Below are positions 13,113 to 20,696 of a DNA stretch of 21,931 nucleotides, one piece after another (the first letter of the stretch is position 1; each line of letters opens with the position of its first letter). This stretch comes from Bacteroidota bacterium. Lineage in GTDB: Bacteria > Bacteroidota > Bacteroidia > Chitinophagales > Chitinophagaceae. A program made the position numbers and the translations under genes. The notes under the pieces are model-generated. The model worked only from the letters and a program-made list of their open reading frames with translations, was not told the origin of the DNA and ran no database searches. The DNA is taken from the NCBI GenBank assembly GCA_023391015.1, contig JAEWBT010000086.1, positions 1-21,931 of the forward strand, read 5' to 3'.

Positions 13113-15890
13113 TTAAAACTTCAGGCTCAGGTTCACAAAGAAGTTGCGGCCAAAGGCGTAGAAATATTTGGATGGGAAGCGGTTGATCTGACCGTTGTTA
13201 TCTACCCGCAGGTTTTCAAAACCGCTGGTGCGGATATCGGTATTATCCAGGAGGTTGGAAACACCCGCGTTCAGATACAGAAACGTATTGCGCGGCAGTT
13301 TTTTAAACTTGCGGCTCAGCAGAAAGGATTTTCCAAAAAACAAATCCATCGTGAAAGCCGAAGGCAGTTTCTCCTGGTCCAGGATGCGGTTGTAATCGGC
13401 GCTGCCCGGCGGATAACCGGCCACGCTTTTCTCGGTGCGGCGCGTGGGAGCAATATCCACATAGCTGCGGTCGTAGAAGTTGGCGTTCAGGTTGACGTAC
13501 CAGTAGCTCGGTGCACGGTAGTTGAGGCCCAGGGTGTAGGCGCTTTGCGGTCCAACCGAGAGATAGTAATCTTTGATGTACACCTGCTCGGAACCTTTGT
13601 AGCCGCCGCGACCGGTAGAATCCACAAAGTTGTCGAGGTAGATATCTACCTGCGGGTTATTGGTGTAGAAGGCCTGGCCCAATGCTGCAACACCAGTGGC
13701 CGAGAAGGAAGGCGAAATTTTATATTCAGCAGCCAGTTCCAGCCCGATATTGCGGGTGTTCACCCCGCTCATTACATACTGCACAAACGAATTGGCACCA
13801 CCGGTTTCCAGGAAAAAGCGCTTCAGCGTTGTTTCGTTTTTAATGTCGGTCACGTAGCCCACGGCGCGGACGTTGAGCGAAGGCGCGCGGTGCAAAAATC
13901 CACCTTCAAAAGTGTAGGCTTGTTGCTCGGTTGCTTTTGGAAACACATAGTTGCGGATGCGCGGCGAGATAAAAGTATTATCCAGCGTAGGCGCGTCCTG
14001 CTGAATGCCCAAATTGGCAAACAGGTAGTTGCGGCCGTTGAGCTTGTAGGTAGCACCGGCTTTGGCACCAAAGAGCGTGTAGTTCTGCCGCTCGCTTTTG
14101 CCATACGATTCGTTGCCATTGGCATAGAGGCCACTGCGCCACAAACCTTCCCGGTCAAAGGAATTCAACCCAAAATTGGCCGAAACAAACACATCTACCT
14201 TGTTGAAGGTCATTTGTCCTTGTCCCCAGATCCAGCCTTTGTTGAAGTTGTTGATGTAGTTATAGAAATAACGGTCGCCTACATGCACAACATTGTTGGG
14301 ATTGTTCACATCGTTGGAGGTGATGTTGCTGCCCTGATTGTTGTTGAAATTGGCAAACTGGTTCAGGTTCCGGAAAAAATCGCCCCCCAGCAGGTCGCTC
14401 AGCTCGCGGTAGCTTTCGGTGCGCTGCTTGATAAGCGAAAAGCCGCCCGAAACGCGCACGTAGTCGTTTACCACATGCTGCAGGGTAGAGCTGAGTACAA
14501 ATTTGTTGATATCGTCCACATCTTCGCCAATCACATAGATAGAGCGCTTTTTGGCCTCGCCGTTCAGCATTTCCACGCTGCCGTAATTGACCTGGTACAG
14601 ATTATCCCAGTCGATTTGCTGCTTGGTATAGAAAGGGGCGTCCAGTGGGTTTTTATTATCCAGCTGATAGGTCAGCGGCATATTGCGGTAGTAATCGGGC
14701 CGCGGGTCGGGCGCGTTATACCAGTCGATACCCGAATTCCGGTTTTTGCCTGTTTGGTAGCTAAAAGTGGTCAGCAGGCTGGTTTTCTCGCTGGGCTTCC
14801 AGTCGTGGGTGAGTTGGAAAACCGGCTGAAATGAATTGGCCACCCGCGCATTGCGCTTTTCGCCGTTCAGGTAGCCCCAGTTGGGGTTGTAAAACGAGTT
14901 GTCGGTGATTTCCACCGCTTCCTGAAAAACCGGTGCCGATTTACCCCGCTTGGTAGGTGCGCCAAAGGTGGTAAAGCTCAGGGTGTGCTGCTCGTTGAAC
15001 TTCTTGCTGACGCTCAGGTAGTAGCTGTAGCCGTCATAAAAAGTTCCGGGAATATACCCTTCTTCCGCCCAGCGTTTGGATCCGGAAACCGAAAGCGCCC
15101 AGCCGTTTTTCATCAGGCCGGTGCTGTGGGTCAGCATCAGGCGGTTGCGGTACTGCCGGTTGGAGGCCGAGTAGGTCACGCGCGTCTGGCGGCGCTGGTT
15201 GGCTGCCGTAGCGTCGAAATACACCGTTCCGTTCAGGCCACCATAGGCATATTCGCTTGGTTGCAGGCCATAAGTGTTGCTGCGTCCGCGGAATACGTCG
15301 TTCAATCCGCCCCACTGGCTCCAGTAGGCGTCATTGGTTTCCACGTCGTTCATCGGTGCGCCATTGATAAGCACCTGCTGGCTGTTGCGGTCGTAGCCGC
15401 GCGGCTGAAAGCGCATCGGCCCAAATACGAAAGCCGCTGCGTTCAGAAACGGATCGCGGCTCGCCGAGAGCAGGCCGCTCACCGAAGATGTTTTCGCACC
15501 GTCATCTTCGCCGCCGTCGGTTTCTTCCAGGGCAATCGTCGGGATTTGGATGGAGCGCATGCTGGTGGCCTGCTCGTTGGGAACCACCTGGATGTCGTTG
15601 AGCACCACTACATCCGATCCCACCTGAATCCGGATGGTGTCGGGGCGGGCAGTGGTGCCGCCAATCACCAGCGTCTGGTCGCCATAGGGCACGCGGGAAA
15701 GCGTAAAGTTGCCTTCTGCATCGGTATTGGTGAGCTGGCGCAGAAAAGGCAAGGATACCTGCACGTCAGTTGCCGGAGCGTTGGTAAGCGCGCTTACCAC
15801 CCGGCCTTTCACAAGCCCGGTTTGGGTCTGGGCCACCACCGCCGTCAGCGGCGCCAGGGCCAGCGCCGTAAGGGGTACATATTTTCGCAT
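13113..15890 (-). CDS. TonB-dependent outer-membrane receptor with N-terminal CarboxypepD_reg-like domain
   Basis: Outer-membrane barrel that imports a ligand using TonB energy. 925 aa: signal peptide MRKYVPLTALALAPLTAVVAQ, then a CarboxypepD_reg-like beta domain (about 25-105, GLVKGRVVSALTNAPATDVQV), a plug (about 135-230, with RGYDRNSQQVLINGAPMNDVE), then a barrel rich in alternating aromatic strands to the end, which closes FFVNLSLKF with the C-terminal aromatic typical of barrel proteins. Unlike SusC-type receptors it has no SusD partner; a DUF5689 lipoprotein gene follows. It is divergent from an exported EEP-family nuclease/phosphatase. I infer import of nucleic-acid-derived or other phosphodiester substrates, which the sequence cannot prove. 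A TAATTTCG element at 15934-15941, one change from the -7 consensus, is the likely promoter. Confidence 0.92.
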   Translation of the reverse strand: MRKYVPLTALALAPLTAVVAQTQTGLVKGRVVSALTNAPATDVQVSLPFLRQLTNTDAEGNFTLSRVPYGDQTLVIGGTTARPDTIRIQVGSDVVVLNDIQVVPNEQATSMRSIQIPTIALEETDGGEDDGAKTSSVSGLLSASRDPFLNAAAFVFGPMRFQPRGYDRNSQQVLINGAPMNDVETNDAYWSQWGGLNDVFRGRSNTYGLQPSEYAYGGLNGTVYFDATAANQRRQTRVTYSASNRQYRNRLMLTHSTGLMKNGWALSVSGSKRWAEEGYIPGTFYDGYSYYLSVSKKFNEQHTLSFTTFGAPTKRGKSAPVFQEAVEITDNSFYNPNWGYLNGEKRNARVANSFQPVFQLTHDWKPSEKTSLLTTFSYQTGKNRNSGIDWYNAPDPRPDYYRNMPLTYQLDNKNPLDAPFYTKQQIDWDNLYQVNYGSVEMLNGEAKKRSIYVIGEDVDDINKFVLSSTLQHVVNDYVRVSGGFSLIKQRTESYRELSDLLGGDFFRNLNQFANFNNNQGSNITSNDVNNPNNVVHVGDRYFYNYINNFNKGWIWGQGQMTFNKVDVFVSANFGLNSFDREGLWRSGLYANGNESYGKSERQNYTLFGAKAGATYKLNGRNYLFANLGIQQDAPTLDNTFISPRIRNYVFPKATEQQAYTFEGGFLHRAPSLNVRAVGYVTDIKNETTLKRFFLETGGANSFVQYVMSGVNTRNIGLELAAEYKISPSFSATGVAALGQAFYTNNPQVDIYLDNFVDSTGRGGYKGSEQVYIKDYYLSVGPQSAYTLGLNYRAPSYWYVNLNANFYDRSYVDIAPTRRTEKSVAGYPPGSADYNRILDQEKLPSAFTMDLFFGKSFLLSRKFKKLPRNTFLYLNAGVSNLLDNTDIRTSGFENLRVDNNGQINRFPSKYFYAFGRNFFVNLSLKF

Positions 15891-16136
15891 AAAAGCGGTT
15901 TGGGTAAAAATTCTATATAGACAAAAAAGTGCGCGAAATTACAAAAGCAAAAGTGGCTTCTGATTGTTAATCTATCATTACCATATAAAACGCTTTCGGG
16001 CTTTTAAAACCCCATGCGGTTTCCGGAAAAATAAGACTTTTTCCGGCACCAATTGTATTTCTGTGAATTTTATCTCTTTTAAACGCATTTCCAAAACGCC
16101 TGTCCGATTTTTGCACTCTTTTACTGCCTTTCTGTC
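15891..16136. promoter_or_regulatory. Divergent promoter region between the TonB receptor and the EEP gene
   Basis: 246 bases with no gene. The minus-strand TAATTTCG (15934-15941) and plus-strand GATTTTTG (16106-16113) are each one change from TAnnTTTG. A TTTCCGGAAA palindrome (16020-16029) sits roughly midway, followed by CTTTTTCCGG. Shared control of both genes is possible. Confidence 0.4.
16020..16029. repeat. TTTCCGGAAA palindrome in the divergent promoter region
   Basis: Exact copy placed between two divergent promoters; it is not near a stop codon, unlike most copies. Confidence 0.7.
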
Positions 16137-17195
16137 TTGAAAAAACTGCTCCTTTTTATTCCGGTTTTGCTGTTGTGCGCACCTGGCGCTTTTGCCCAGC
16201 AAAAGAAATCTTATCAGGTGATGGCCGTGGCTTTCTACAATTTTGAAAACCTCTTTGACACGGTGGACAACCCCCGGAAATTCGACGAGGAATTCACGCC
16301 CAGCGGCCCTTACCAATACACCTCGGCTATCTATAACCAGAAACTGCACAACATTGCAAAGGTCTTAAAGCAGCTGGGAACGGAGATGACGCCCGACGGT
16401 CCTGCCCTCATTGGCACCGCCGAAATTGAAAACGAAACTGTACTAACCGATTTGGCGCGCCAATCGGAAATCGCTGATCGCGGTTATAAAAGCGTGATTT
16501 TTGATGGGCCTGATGCCCGGGGCATCAACGTGGCCTTGATGTACAATCCTTCTTATTTTAAAGTCCTTCAGGCGCAGGGCTTGAAGGTGGATTTGCGCGG
16601 CGTACCGGGTTCCGACAGCAAAAGTGGCGCTACCCGTGATGTGCTGTGGGTTACTGGCATTCTGGCCGGCGACACCACCGAAGTTTTTGTCAATCACTGG
16701 CCTTCGCGCCGGGGCGGTGAAGCGGCTTCTGCGCCCTTGCGCGCCTTTGCCGCCGGCGTGGCCAAGCGCGTGATTGACTCGGCCATGATCGACAACCCAA
16801 CCCACCGCGTGATTTTGATGGGCGACCTCAACGACGACCCTACTTCGCCATCCGTGGCCAAGGTTTTGGGCGCTGTTGGCAAGCAGGAGAAGGTGAAGCC
16901 TGGTGGGCTCTACAATCCGTTTGTCAATTTCTACAACAACGGCATTGGAACGCTCGGCTACAACGACAGCTGGAACCTTTTTGATCAAATCATCCTTTCC
17001 TACGGCTGGCTAAAGGCAGACCCTTCTCAAAACTGGAAATACTACAAAGCCGAGGTTTTTAACCGCGAATTTCTCAAAAACAGCTTTGGTCAGTACAAAG
17101 GCTATCCCCACCGCTCTTTTGACGGCACCACCTGGATTAACGGCTACTCCGACCACTTCCCGACGCTGGTGTATTTCGTACGGGAAGCGAAATAG
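16137..17195 (+). CDS. Exported endonuclease/exonuclease/phosphatase (EEP) family protein
   Basis: Metal-dependent phosphodiesterase/phosphatase fold. 352 aa, starting at a TTG codon because MKKLLLFIPVLLLCAPGAFAQ is a perfect signal peptide and no earlier in-frame ATG fits. Active-site set: FYNFENLFD (33-41) with Asn38 at the first metal-site strand, EIENE (96-100) with the metal-binding Glu98, NHWPSRRGG (186-194) with His187, MGDLNDDP (228-235) with Asp230/Asn232, and YSDHFP (337-342) with the Asp339-His340 pair. All family catalytic positions are present, so it should be active. Substrate could be DNA, RNA, or a phosphorylated small molecule or lipid. It is divergent from the TonB receptor by 246 bases; similar neighbourhoods with DUF5689 recur in Bacteroidota (family knowledge, not checked here). 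A GATTTTTG element lies 24 bases upstream. Confidence 0.92.
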   Translation: MKKLLLFIPVLLLCAPGAFAQQKKSYQVMAVAFYNFENLFDTVDNPRKFDEEFTPSGPYQYTSAIYNQKLHNIAKVLKQLGTEMTPDGPALIGTAEIENETVLTDLARQSEIADRGYKSVIFDGPDARGINVALMYNPSYFKVLQAQGLKVDLRGVPGSDSKSGATRDVLWVTGILAGDTTEVFVNHWPSRRGGEAASAPLRAFAAGVAKRVIDSAMIDNPTHRVILMGDLNDDPTSPSVAKVLGAVGKQEKVKPGGLYNPFVNFYNNGIGTLGYNDSWNLFDQIILSYGWLKADPSQNWKYYKAEVFNREFLKNSFGQYKGYPHRSFDGTTWINGYSDHFPTLVYFVREAK

Positions 17196-17222
17196 CGCGG
17201 TGCGCGTTGAACGCTAAAGCTG

Positions 17223-17293
17223 TTGGACAGCCCTTCGGGCGTTGGAGCTGCGCTTGGAGGCTTCGCCGTTGTAGTGCCTTCGGCGCTTTGGAG
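17223..17293. repeat. Iterated TTGGA-unit array, copy B
   Basis: TTGGA-type words start at 17223, 17242, 17254, 17269 (TTGTAG) and 17288, with CCCTTCGGG-, GGCTTCGCC- and CCTTCGGC-type mini-hairpins between them. Same design as 1949-2014. It fills the spacer after the EEP gene (17196-17375). Confidence 0.45.
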
Positions 17294-17375
17294 AAACTAC
17301 ACAGCGACGGAACTTTGGTTTCTGGTTTCTGGAATTTAAAGCGCTTTCTGTCAGTATTTAAAATTCGGTCTAACC

Positions 17376-18197
17376 ATGAGCCTTTCTGTTTTAGAACAGT
17401 TGTGTTACAGCACCGTGCGCATTGAATGCGACAACGGCTATGGACAGACGGCTTTTGGAACCGGCTTTTTCTTTCGCTATGAAATAGAAGGCAAAGAGCC
17501 TTTTCTGGTCATCGTTACCAACAAGCACGTGGTGCAGGGCATGACGACCGGAAAATTTATCATGACGGCTGCCAATGCCGACGGCGAACCAATCAACACG
17601 CTCCATTACCCTATCACCGTTTCCGACATCCAGCGCTACATCCGGCAGCATCCGGCGGCCGATGTAGACTTGTGTGCATTGCCGGTCGCGCCGGTTTTCC
17701 GGGCTGCCGACAAGCAGGGAATCCGTTTGTATTACAACAGCCTCAATGCACAACTGATTCCGGACGCCGAACAACTCTCTGGGCTGAACGTACTGGAAGA
17801 CATCCTGATGATTGGCTATCCGAATGGCCTTTGGGATAAGCACAACAACATGCCGATTTTGCGCCGGGGTGCCACCGCCACGCATCCATGCCTCGATTAT
17901 GAAGGCCGGCAAGAATTTCTGATTGACGCGGCCTGCTTTCCGGGATCAAGCGGCTCACCGGTTTTTATCTACAATCCTTCGGGATATACCACTAAAAACG
18001 GCAATACCGTTATGGGTGCCCCCCGCGTTTTGCTGATGGGTATTTTATACGGCGGCCCCCAGTACACCATTTCAGGTGAATTTCATCCTGCTCCCAACGT
18101 AAGTCCGGCACAACCGGCACCTTTTCTGCGCATCCCCAACAACTTGGGATTGGTGCTGAAAGCGAGCCGCATTCTGGAATTGCTGCCGTTTTTTTAA
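17376..18197 (+). CDS. Trypsin-like serine peptidase domain protein, without signal peptide
   Basis: 273 aa with a chymotrypsin-fold arrangement: GTGFFFRY (about 28-35), VIVTNKHVVQ with catalytic His51, VDLCALPV with Asp98, a GYPNGLWDKHNNMP loop (147-160), and the nucleophile Ser192 in CFPGSSGSPVF. All three catalytic residues are present. It resembles short trypsin-like peptidase proteins (S1C-like), with no PDZ domain and no hydrophobic N-terminus, so it should act in the cytoplasm. Lone cytosolic trypsin-like proteins of this type sometimes serve as effectors in defence systems, but no sensor gene is adjacent here, so function stays open. It converges on the esterase gene with 17 bases between stops. 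It is separated from the EEP gene by 180 bases of repeats. Confidence 0.85.
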   Translation: MSLSVLEQLCYSTVRIECDNGYGQTAFGTGFFFRYEIEGKEPFLVIVTNKHVVQGMTTGKFIMTAANADGEPINTLHYPITVSDIQRYIRQHPAADVDLCALPVAPVFRAADKQGIRLYYNSLNAQLIPDAEQLSGLNVLEDILMIGYPNGLWDKHNNMPILRRGATATHPCLDYEGRQEFLIDAACFPGSSGSPVFIYNPSGYTTKNGNTVMGAPRVLLMGILYGGPQYTISGEFHPAPNVSPAQPAPFLRIPNNLGLVLKASRILELLPFF

Positions 18198-18214
18198 AAG
18201 AAAAATCCCGTTCC

Positions 18215-19042
18215 TTACTTCGCTTCCGCAAGTTTCCGGAACGCATTCAACACCGCCTGATGCAAAATCGTTGCATGGTTTTCGTCTGGCAGATAATCGA
18301 AAAAGAGCGCCATTTCCGGACTTTTTGCCTTTTGAATTTTCTCGGCCAGCAGGTTGGCATCCACTTCCATCACGCGCGGCGGGTTGGTGGGCGTCATCCC
18401 TTCTTTGCCAACAGCGAGGTAGATTTTGGTAGGTTTGGAGAAATTGCTTTCCAAAGGCTTTTCCAGCAGCGAACCGCCGTCCCACCACAGGCTCGGGCTC
18501 ACGATGATGTAGGTATCAAAAAGCGTTGGTTTCTTCAGGAGAATTTCCGTGGCCAGCAGCCCGCCCAGCGACTGCCCGATAATCGTTTTTCCGGAACTGG
18601 TGCGAAATTTCCGGGAAATAAAAGGCTGCAACTCCGTTTCTATAAACCGGATAAATTTATCCGAGCCGCCGGAAGTCGGGGCTATTTTCCGGTCGGCGGC
18701 CACACGGGTGGAAGCCGTAAAATCGCGCTGCCGGTCTGTGTTTGCAATGCCCACCACAATGGATTTTGGTACCCGGCCCACCCACTCAAAATTGTTGAAT
18801 TGCACCAGTCCGGCGATGTGAATAAAATCTTCGTCTGCCGAGCCATCGAGGAGATAAATCACCGGATAACGCACCGTGTCTTTGGGGCGGTAGCCTTCGG
18901 GTAGATAGATGTTGAGTGTACGGGTTTCGCCCAGAATTTCGGAACGGATTTGTTGGATTTCACCCAATACAAACGGCTTTGTCTGCGCAAGTGTCAGGAA
19001 CGGAAGGGCCCAAAGTAGTAGGGCAGCAAACGTTTGTTTCAT
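18215..19042 (-). CDS. Exported alpha/beta-hydrolase esterase (Fes/IroE-like)
   Basis: 275 aa with a signal peptide ending LPFLTLAQ (residue 20). Family features of putative esterases (COG2819-type, Fes/IroE-related): YPVIYLLDG (59-67), KTIIGQSLGGLLAT with nucleophile Ser158, a SPSLWWDGGSLLE segment, and ENHATILH with His256 as the catalytic His. The acid residue is likely Glu/Asp in the YLAVGKEG region. It is periplasmic and would hydrolyse ester or siderophore-type substrates; the exact substrate cannot be read. TTCCGGAA occurs at 18234 and 18589. No promoter element was recognised upstream. Confidence 0.88.
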   Translation of the reverse strand: MKQTFAALLLWALPFLTLAQTKPFVLGEIQQIRSEILGETRTLNIYLPEGYRPKDTVRYPVIYLLDGSADEDFIHIAGLVQFNNFEWVGRVPKSIVVGIANTDRQRDFTASTRVAADRKIAPTSGGSDKFIRFIETELQPFISRKFRTSSGKTIIGQSLGGLLATEILLKKPTLFDTYIIVSPSLWWDGGSLLEKPLESNFSKPTKIYLAVGKEGMTPTNPPRVMEVDANLLAEKIQKAKSPEMALFFDYLPDENHATILHQAVLNAFRKLAEAK

Positions 19043-19096
19043 TTAGAGGAAGGGGAAATTTTCAAAAAAAATAAATGACTTTGAATTAAGGCGGCT

Positions 19097-19131
19097 CTTC
19101 GACAAGCTTCAGGGGGACAATCTTGTCGAAG
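19097..19131. repeat. CTTCGACAAG inverted repeat, copy 2
   Basis: CTTCGACAAG (19097-19106) with complement CTTGTCGAAG (19122-19131) and a CTTCAGGGGGACAAT loop. It is a diverged copy of the 4706-4739 element, lying before the esterase gene. Confidence 0.55.
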
Positions 19132-19175
19132 GACAGGATGAAAACTATCGAAGCCTTTTAAATGCCAATCTCACC

Positions 19176-19553
19176 TTATACAATATCCGTAATCCGGGAA
19201 ATCCGGTGATCTTCAAACTCAAACACCGATTTCCCGGTCAGGTTCAGGCGCTCGCCCTTCCGGATGCCATGGGGAAAATCCACTGCTGCCACGGCACTGT
19301 AAGCAATATTCACTTCCAAGGTGTCTCCGACGGACTTTATCTCCAGAATGGTCTGGTTTCTGGCAGAAAAGTAGGTTAGTGCCGTTTCTGCCTGCTGCCG
19401 GAGCGCTTCTATGCCTTCTGTACGCAGCGTTACCACCCCATCCTGTATGTTTTCAAAAATCACGTCTTTGCTCAGGGGCGCCGTCATCCCTGCAACATCA
19501 AAACGATTATAGGCCGCTATGTAGTCGGCTACGAGGCCTTCAGAATGGGTCAT
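19176..19553 (-). CDS. NTF2/SnoaL-like small protein
   Basis: 125 aa from ATG 19553 (MTHSEGLVADYIAAYNRFDV). The opening helix, the FDVAGMTAPLSKDVIFEN segment and a closing beta strand (GKSVFEFEDHRISRITDI) match nuclear-transport-factor-2-like folds used by SnoaL-type enzymes and many small uncharacterised proteins. No catalytic residues can be assigned. A TTG at 19574 would extend it by seven residues, but the ATG is better supported: a GAAATTTG -7-like element at 19574-19581 overlaps the TTG codon. The next gene upstream on the same strand (YCII-like) ends 35 bases before, so the two may form a unit. Confidence 0.75.
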   Translation of the reverse strand: MTHSEGLVADYIAAYNRFDVAGMTAPLSKDVIFENIQDGVVTLRTEGIEALRQQAETALTYFSARNQTILEIKSVGDTLEVNIAYSAVAAVDFPHGIRKGERLNLTGKSVFEFEDHRISRITDIV

Positions 19554-19575
19554 TTCCCGGAATTTTGGGTTCAAA

Positions 19576-19585
19576 TTTCCGGAAA
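19576..19585. repeat. TTTCCGGAAA palindrome between the YCII-like and NTF2-like genes
   Basis: Exact copy three bases after the YCII-like stop. Its right half merges with the GAAATTTG -7-like element of the next gene, so here the palindrome could also be part of a promoter. Confidence 0.7.
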
Positions 19586-19588
19586 TTT

Positions 19589-19942
19589 TCAGGTGCTAGG
19601 CATTGCCGTTTCCCGGATTTCCACACTTGTGTTGGCACCCGCCAGAATCGGACACTGCAAAGCAATCTCGGTTGCGTGATTCAGATTGGCAGCCCAAACC
19701 AGAATAAAACCGGCTACCGAAAGGTCGTCTGCTTTATAAGGCCCTTCTTCAATCCTATTTCCCGAGGACAACACGCGGCCAACCGGCGAAAGATGGTCGC
19801 CGCCGTCTGCCAGTTGATCGGTAGCGTCCAGTCCGGAAATCCAGGCGTTCCAGTCATCCCTATAGCATTGCATTTGCCGGGGTGAGGGCCGCTGTGCCGG
19901 ATCGGTCAGATTCATGCGAAACAACAGCGCAAATCGGTTCAT
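19589..19942 (-). CDS. YCII-related domain protein
   Basis: 117 aa from ATG 19942 (MNRFALLFRMNLTDPAQRPSP). The sequence follows the YCII-related pattern: MxxFxLLFR start, SPRQMQCYRDDWNAWISGL, VGRVLSSGNRIEEGPYKADDLSVAGFILVWAANLNHATEIALQCPIL and a final VEIRE. YCII-like proteins form ferredoxin-like-fold dimers of mostly unknown function, often called DGPF-type. An upstream ATG (20014) is less likely because MNRFALLFR is the family start. The minus strand reads CAATTTTG about 15 bases upstream, close to TAnnTTTG. Confidence 0.8.
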   Translation of the reverse strand: MNRFALLFRMNLTDPAQRPSPRQMQCYRDDWNAWISGLDATDQLADGGDHLSPVGRVLSSGNRIEEGPYKADDLSVAGFILVWAANLNHATEIALQCPILAGANTSVEIRETAMPST

Positions 19943-20099
19943 GGCGTTTGTTTTTGCAAAATTGCCGGTCTTTGAAAACAATCTTCTTGACTTAAGGCAA
20001 AATCGCAGAGACATCTCTATTGAATCTACAATTCAATTGTTCCTAAATAAAGCCCGGCCCTATTTTTTAAAAGAAAGAATTTAAACCCCATCTTTTACT

Positions 20100-20672
20100 A
20101 TGCGGCTGCTTGTTTTCCAAACATCTTTACTACTCTTTCTGCTGGCCTGTAACGCCGCGCAACCGCCGGTTACCGACGAGCCGCCTGCCAGTGAGCCCGA
20201 TACACTAAAGGCGCAGATTTCCCGGCAGCAATCGGAAATTGATTCGCTTAAAAAAGTGACAGCAGCTTACAAACGTCCGGAGGAGCATATTGGCCCACCA
20301 CCTGCTGCTGCACCAGAGGCTTCCATTCGCACCGGCGCTCACGATTTGACCCTGCAATGGATCGGCTGGGACCGGCCCGGGAAGGCAACGATTCAGCAAG
20401 CCACCAAGGGGCGCTATAGTATCAAGGGCGAGCAGCGTAAAGGAGATGATTACCTCTACATCGATGGTTTCCTCACGCCGCTTACACCAGAAAAAGTGCT
20501 TTTTGAAGGTACCCTCCGCTATCGGGTGGCCGACCTTAACGGTGGAGCCCCCTGCGATAAAAGCGGACAACAGGAATTCCTTTCTACCAAAGGCCGGAAA
20601 TACTGGCGCCTTCAAAACATGATTAATTGTGAAGGCGGCCTGACGACCGACTATGTAGATATCTATTTTTAA
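20100..20672 (+). CDS. Lipoprotein of unknown function with short coiled coil
   Basis: 190 aa with a lipoprotein signal MRLLVFQTSLLLFLLAC (lipobox LLAC, Cys17). Residues about 30-60 include a short coiled coil (TLKAQISRQQSEIDSLKKV), then a Pro/Ala linker (PPPAAAPEA), then a globular beta-rich part (about 78-190) with YSIKGEQRKGDDYLYIDG and two Cys (about 152 and 176) that could pair. I do not recognise the domain. The next gene, an NlpC/P60 lipoprotein, follows after 24 bases on the same strand, so the pair is probably one transcript and may work together on the cell envelope. Confidence 0.75.
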   Translation: MRLLVFQTSLLLFLLACNAAQPPVTDEPPASEPDTLKAQISRQQSEIDSLKKVTAAYKRPEEHIGPPPAAAPEASIRTGAHDLTLQWIGWDRPGKATIQQATKGRYSIKGEQRKGDDYLYIDGFLTPLTPEKVLFEGTLRYRVADLNGGAPCDKSGQQEFLSTKGRKYWRLQNMINCEGGLTTDYVDIYF

Positions 20673-20696
20673 ACCGCCGTTCAAAAATTTCCTCCC

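Noticed and set aside
13074..14834. Plus-strand open frame (586 aa) opposite the TonB receptor
   Set aside because: Antisense shadow of the receptor barrel; no domain and no signal peptide, and the receptor frame is continuous and complete.
10444..15890. SusC/SusD polysaccharide utilisation locus
   Set aside because: No SusD-like gene and no glycoside hydrolase; the lipoprotein beside the receptor is a DUF5689 type and the enzyme nearby is of the EEP fold.
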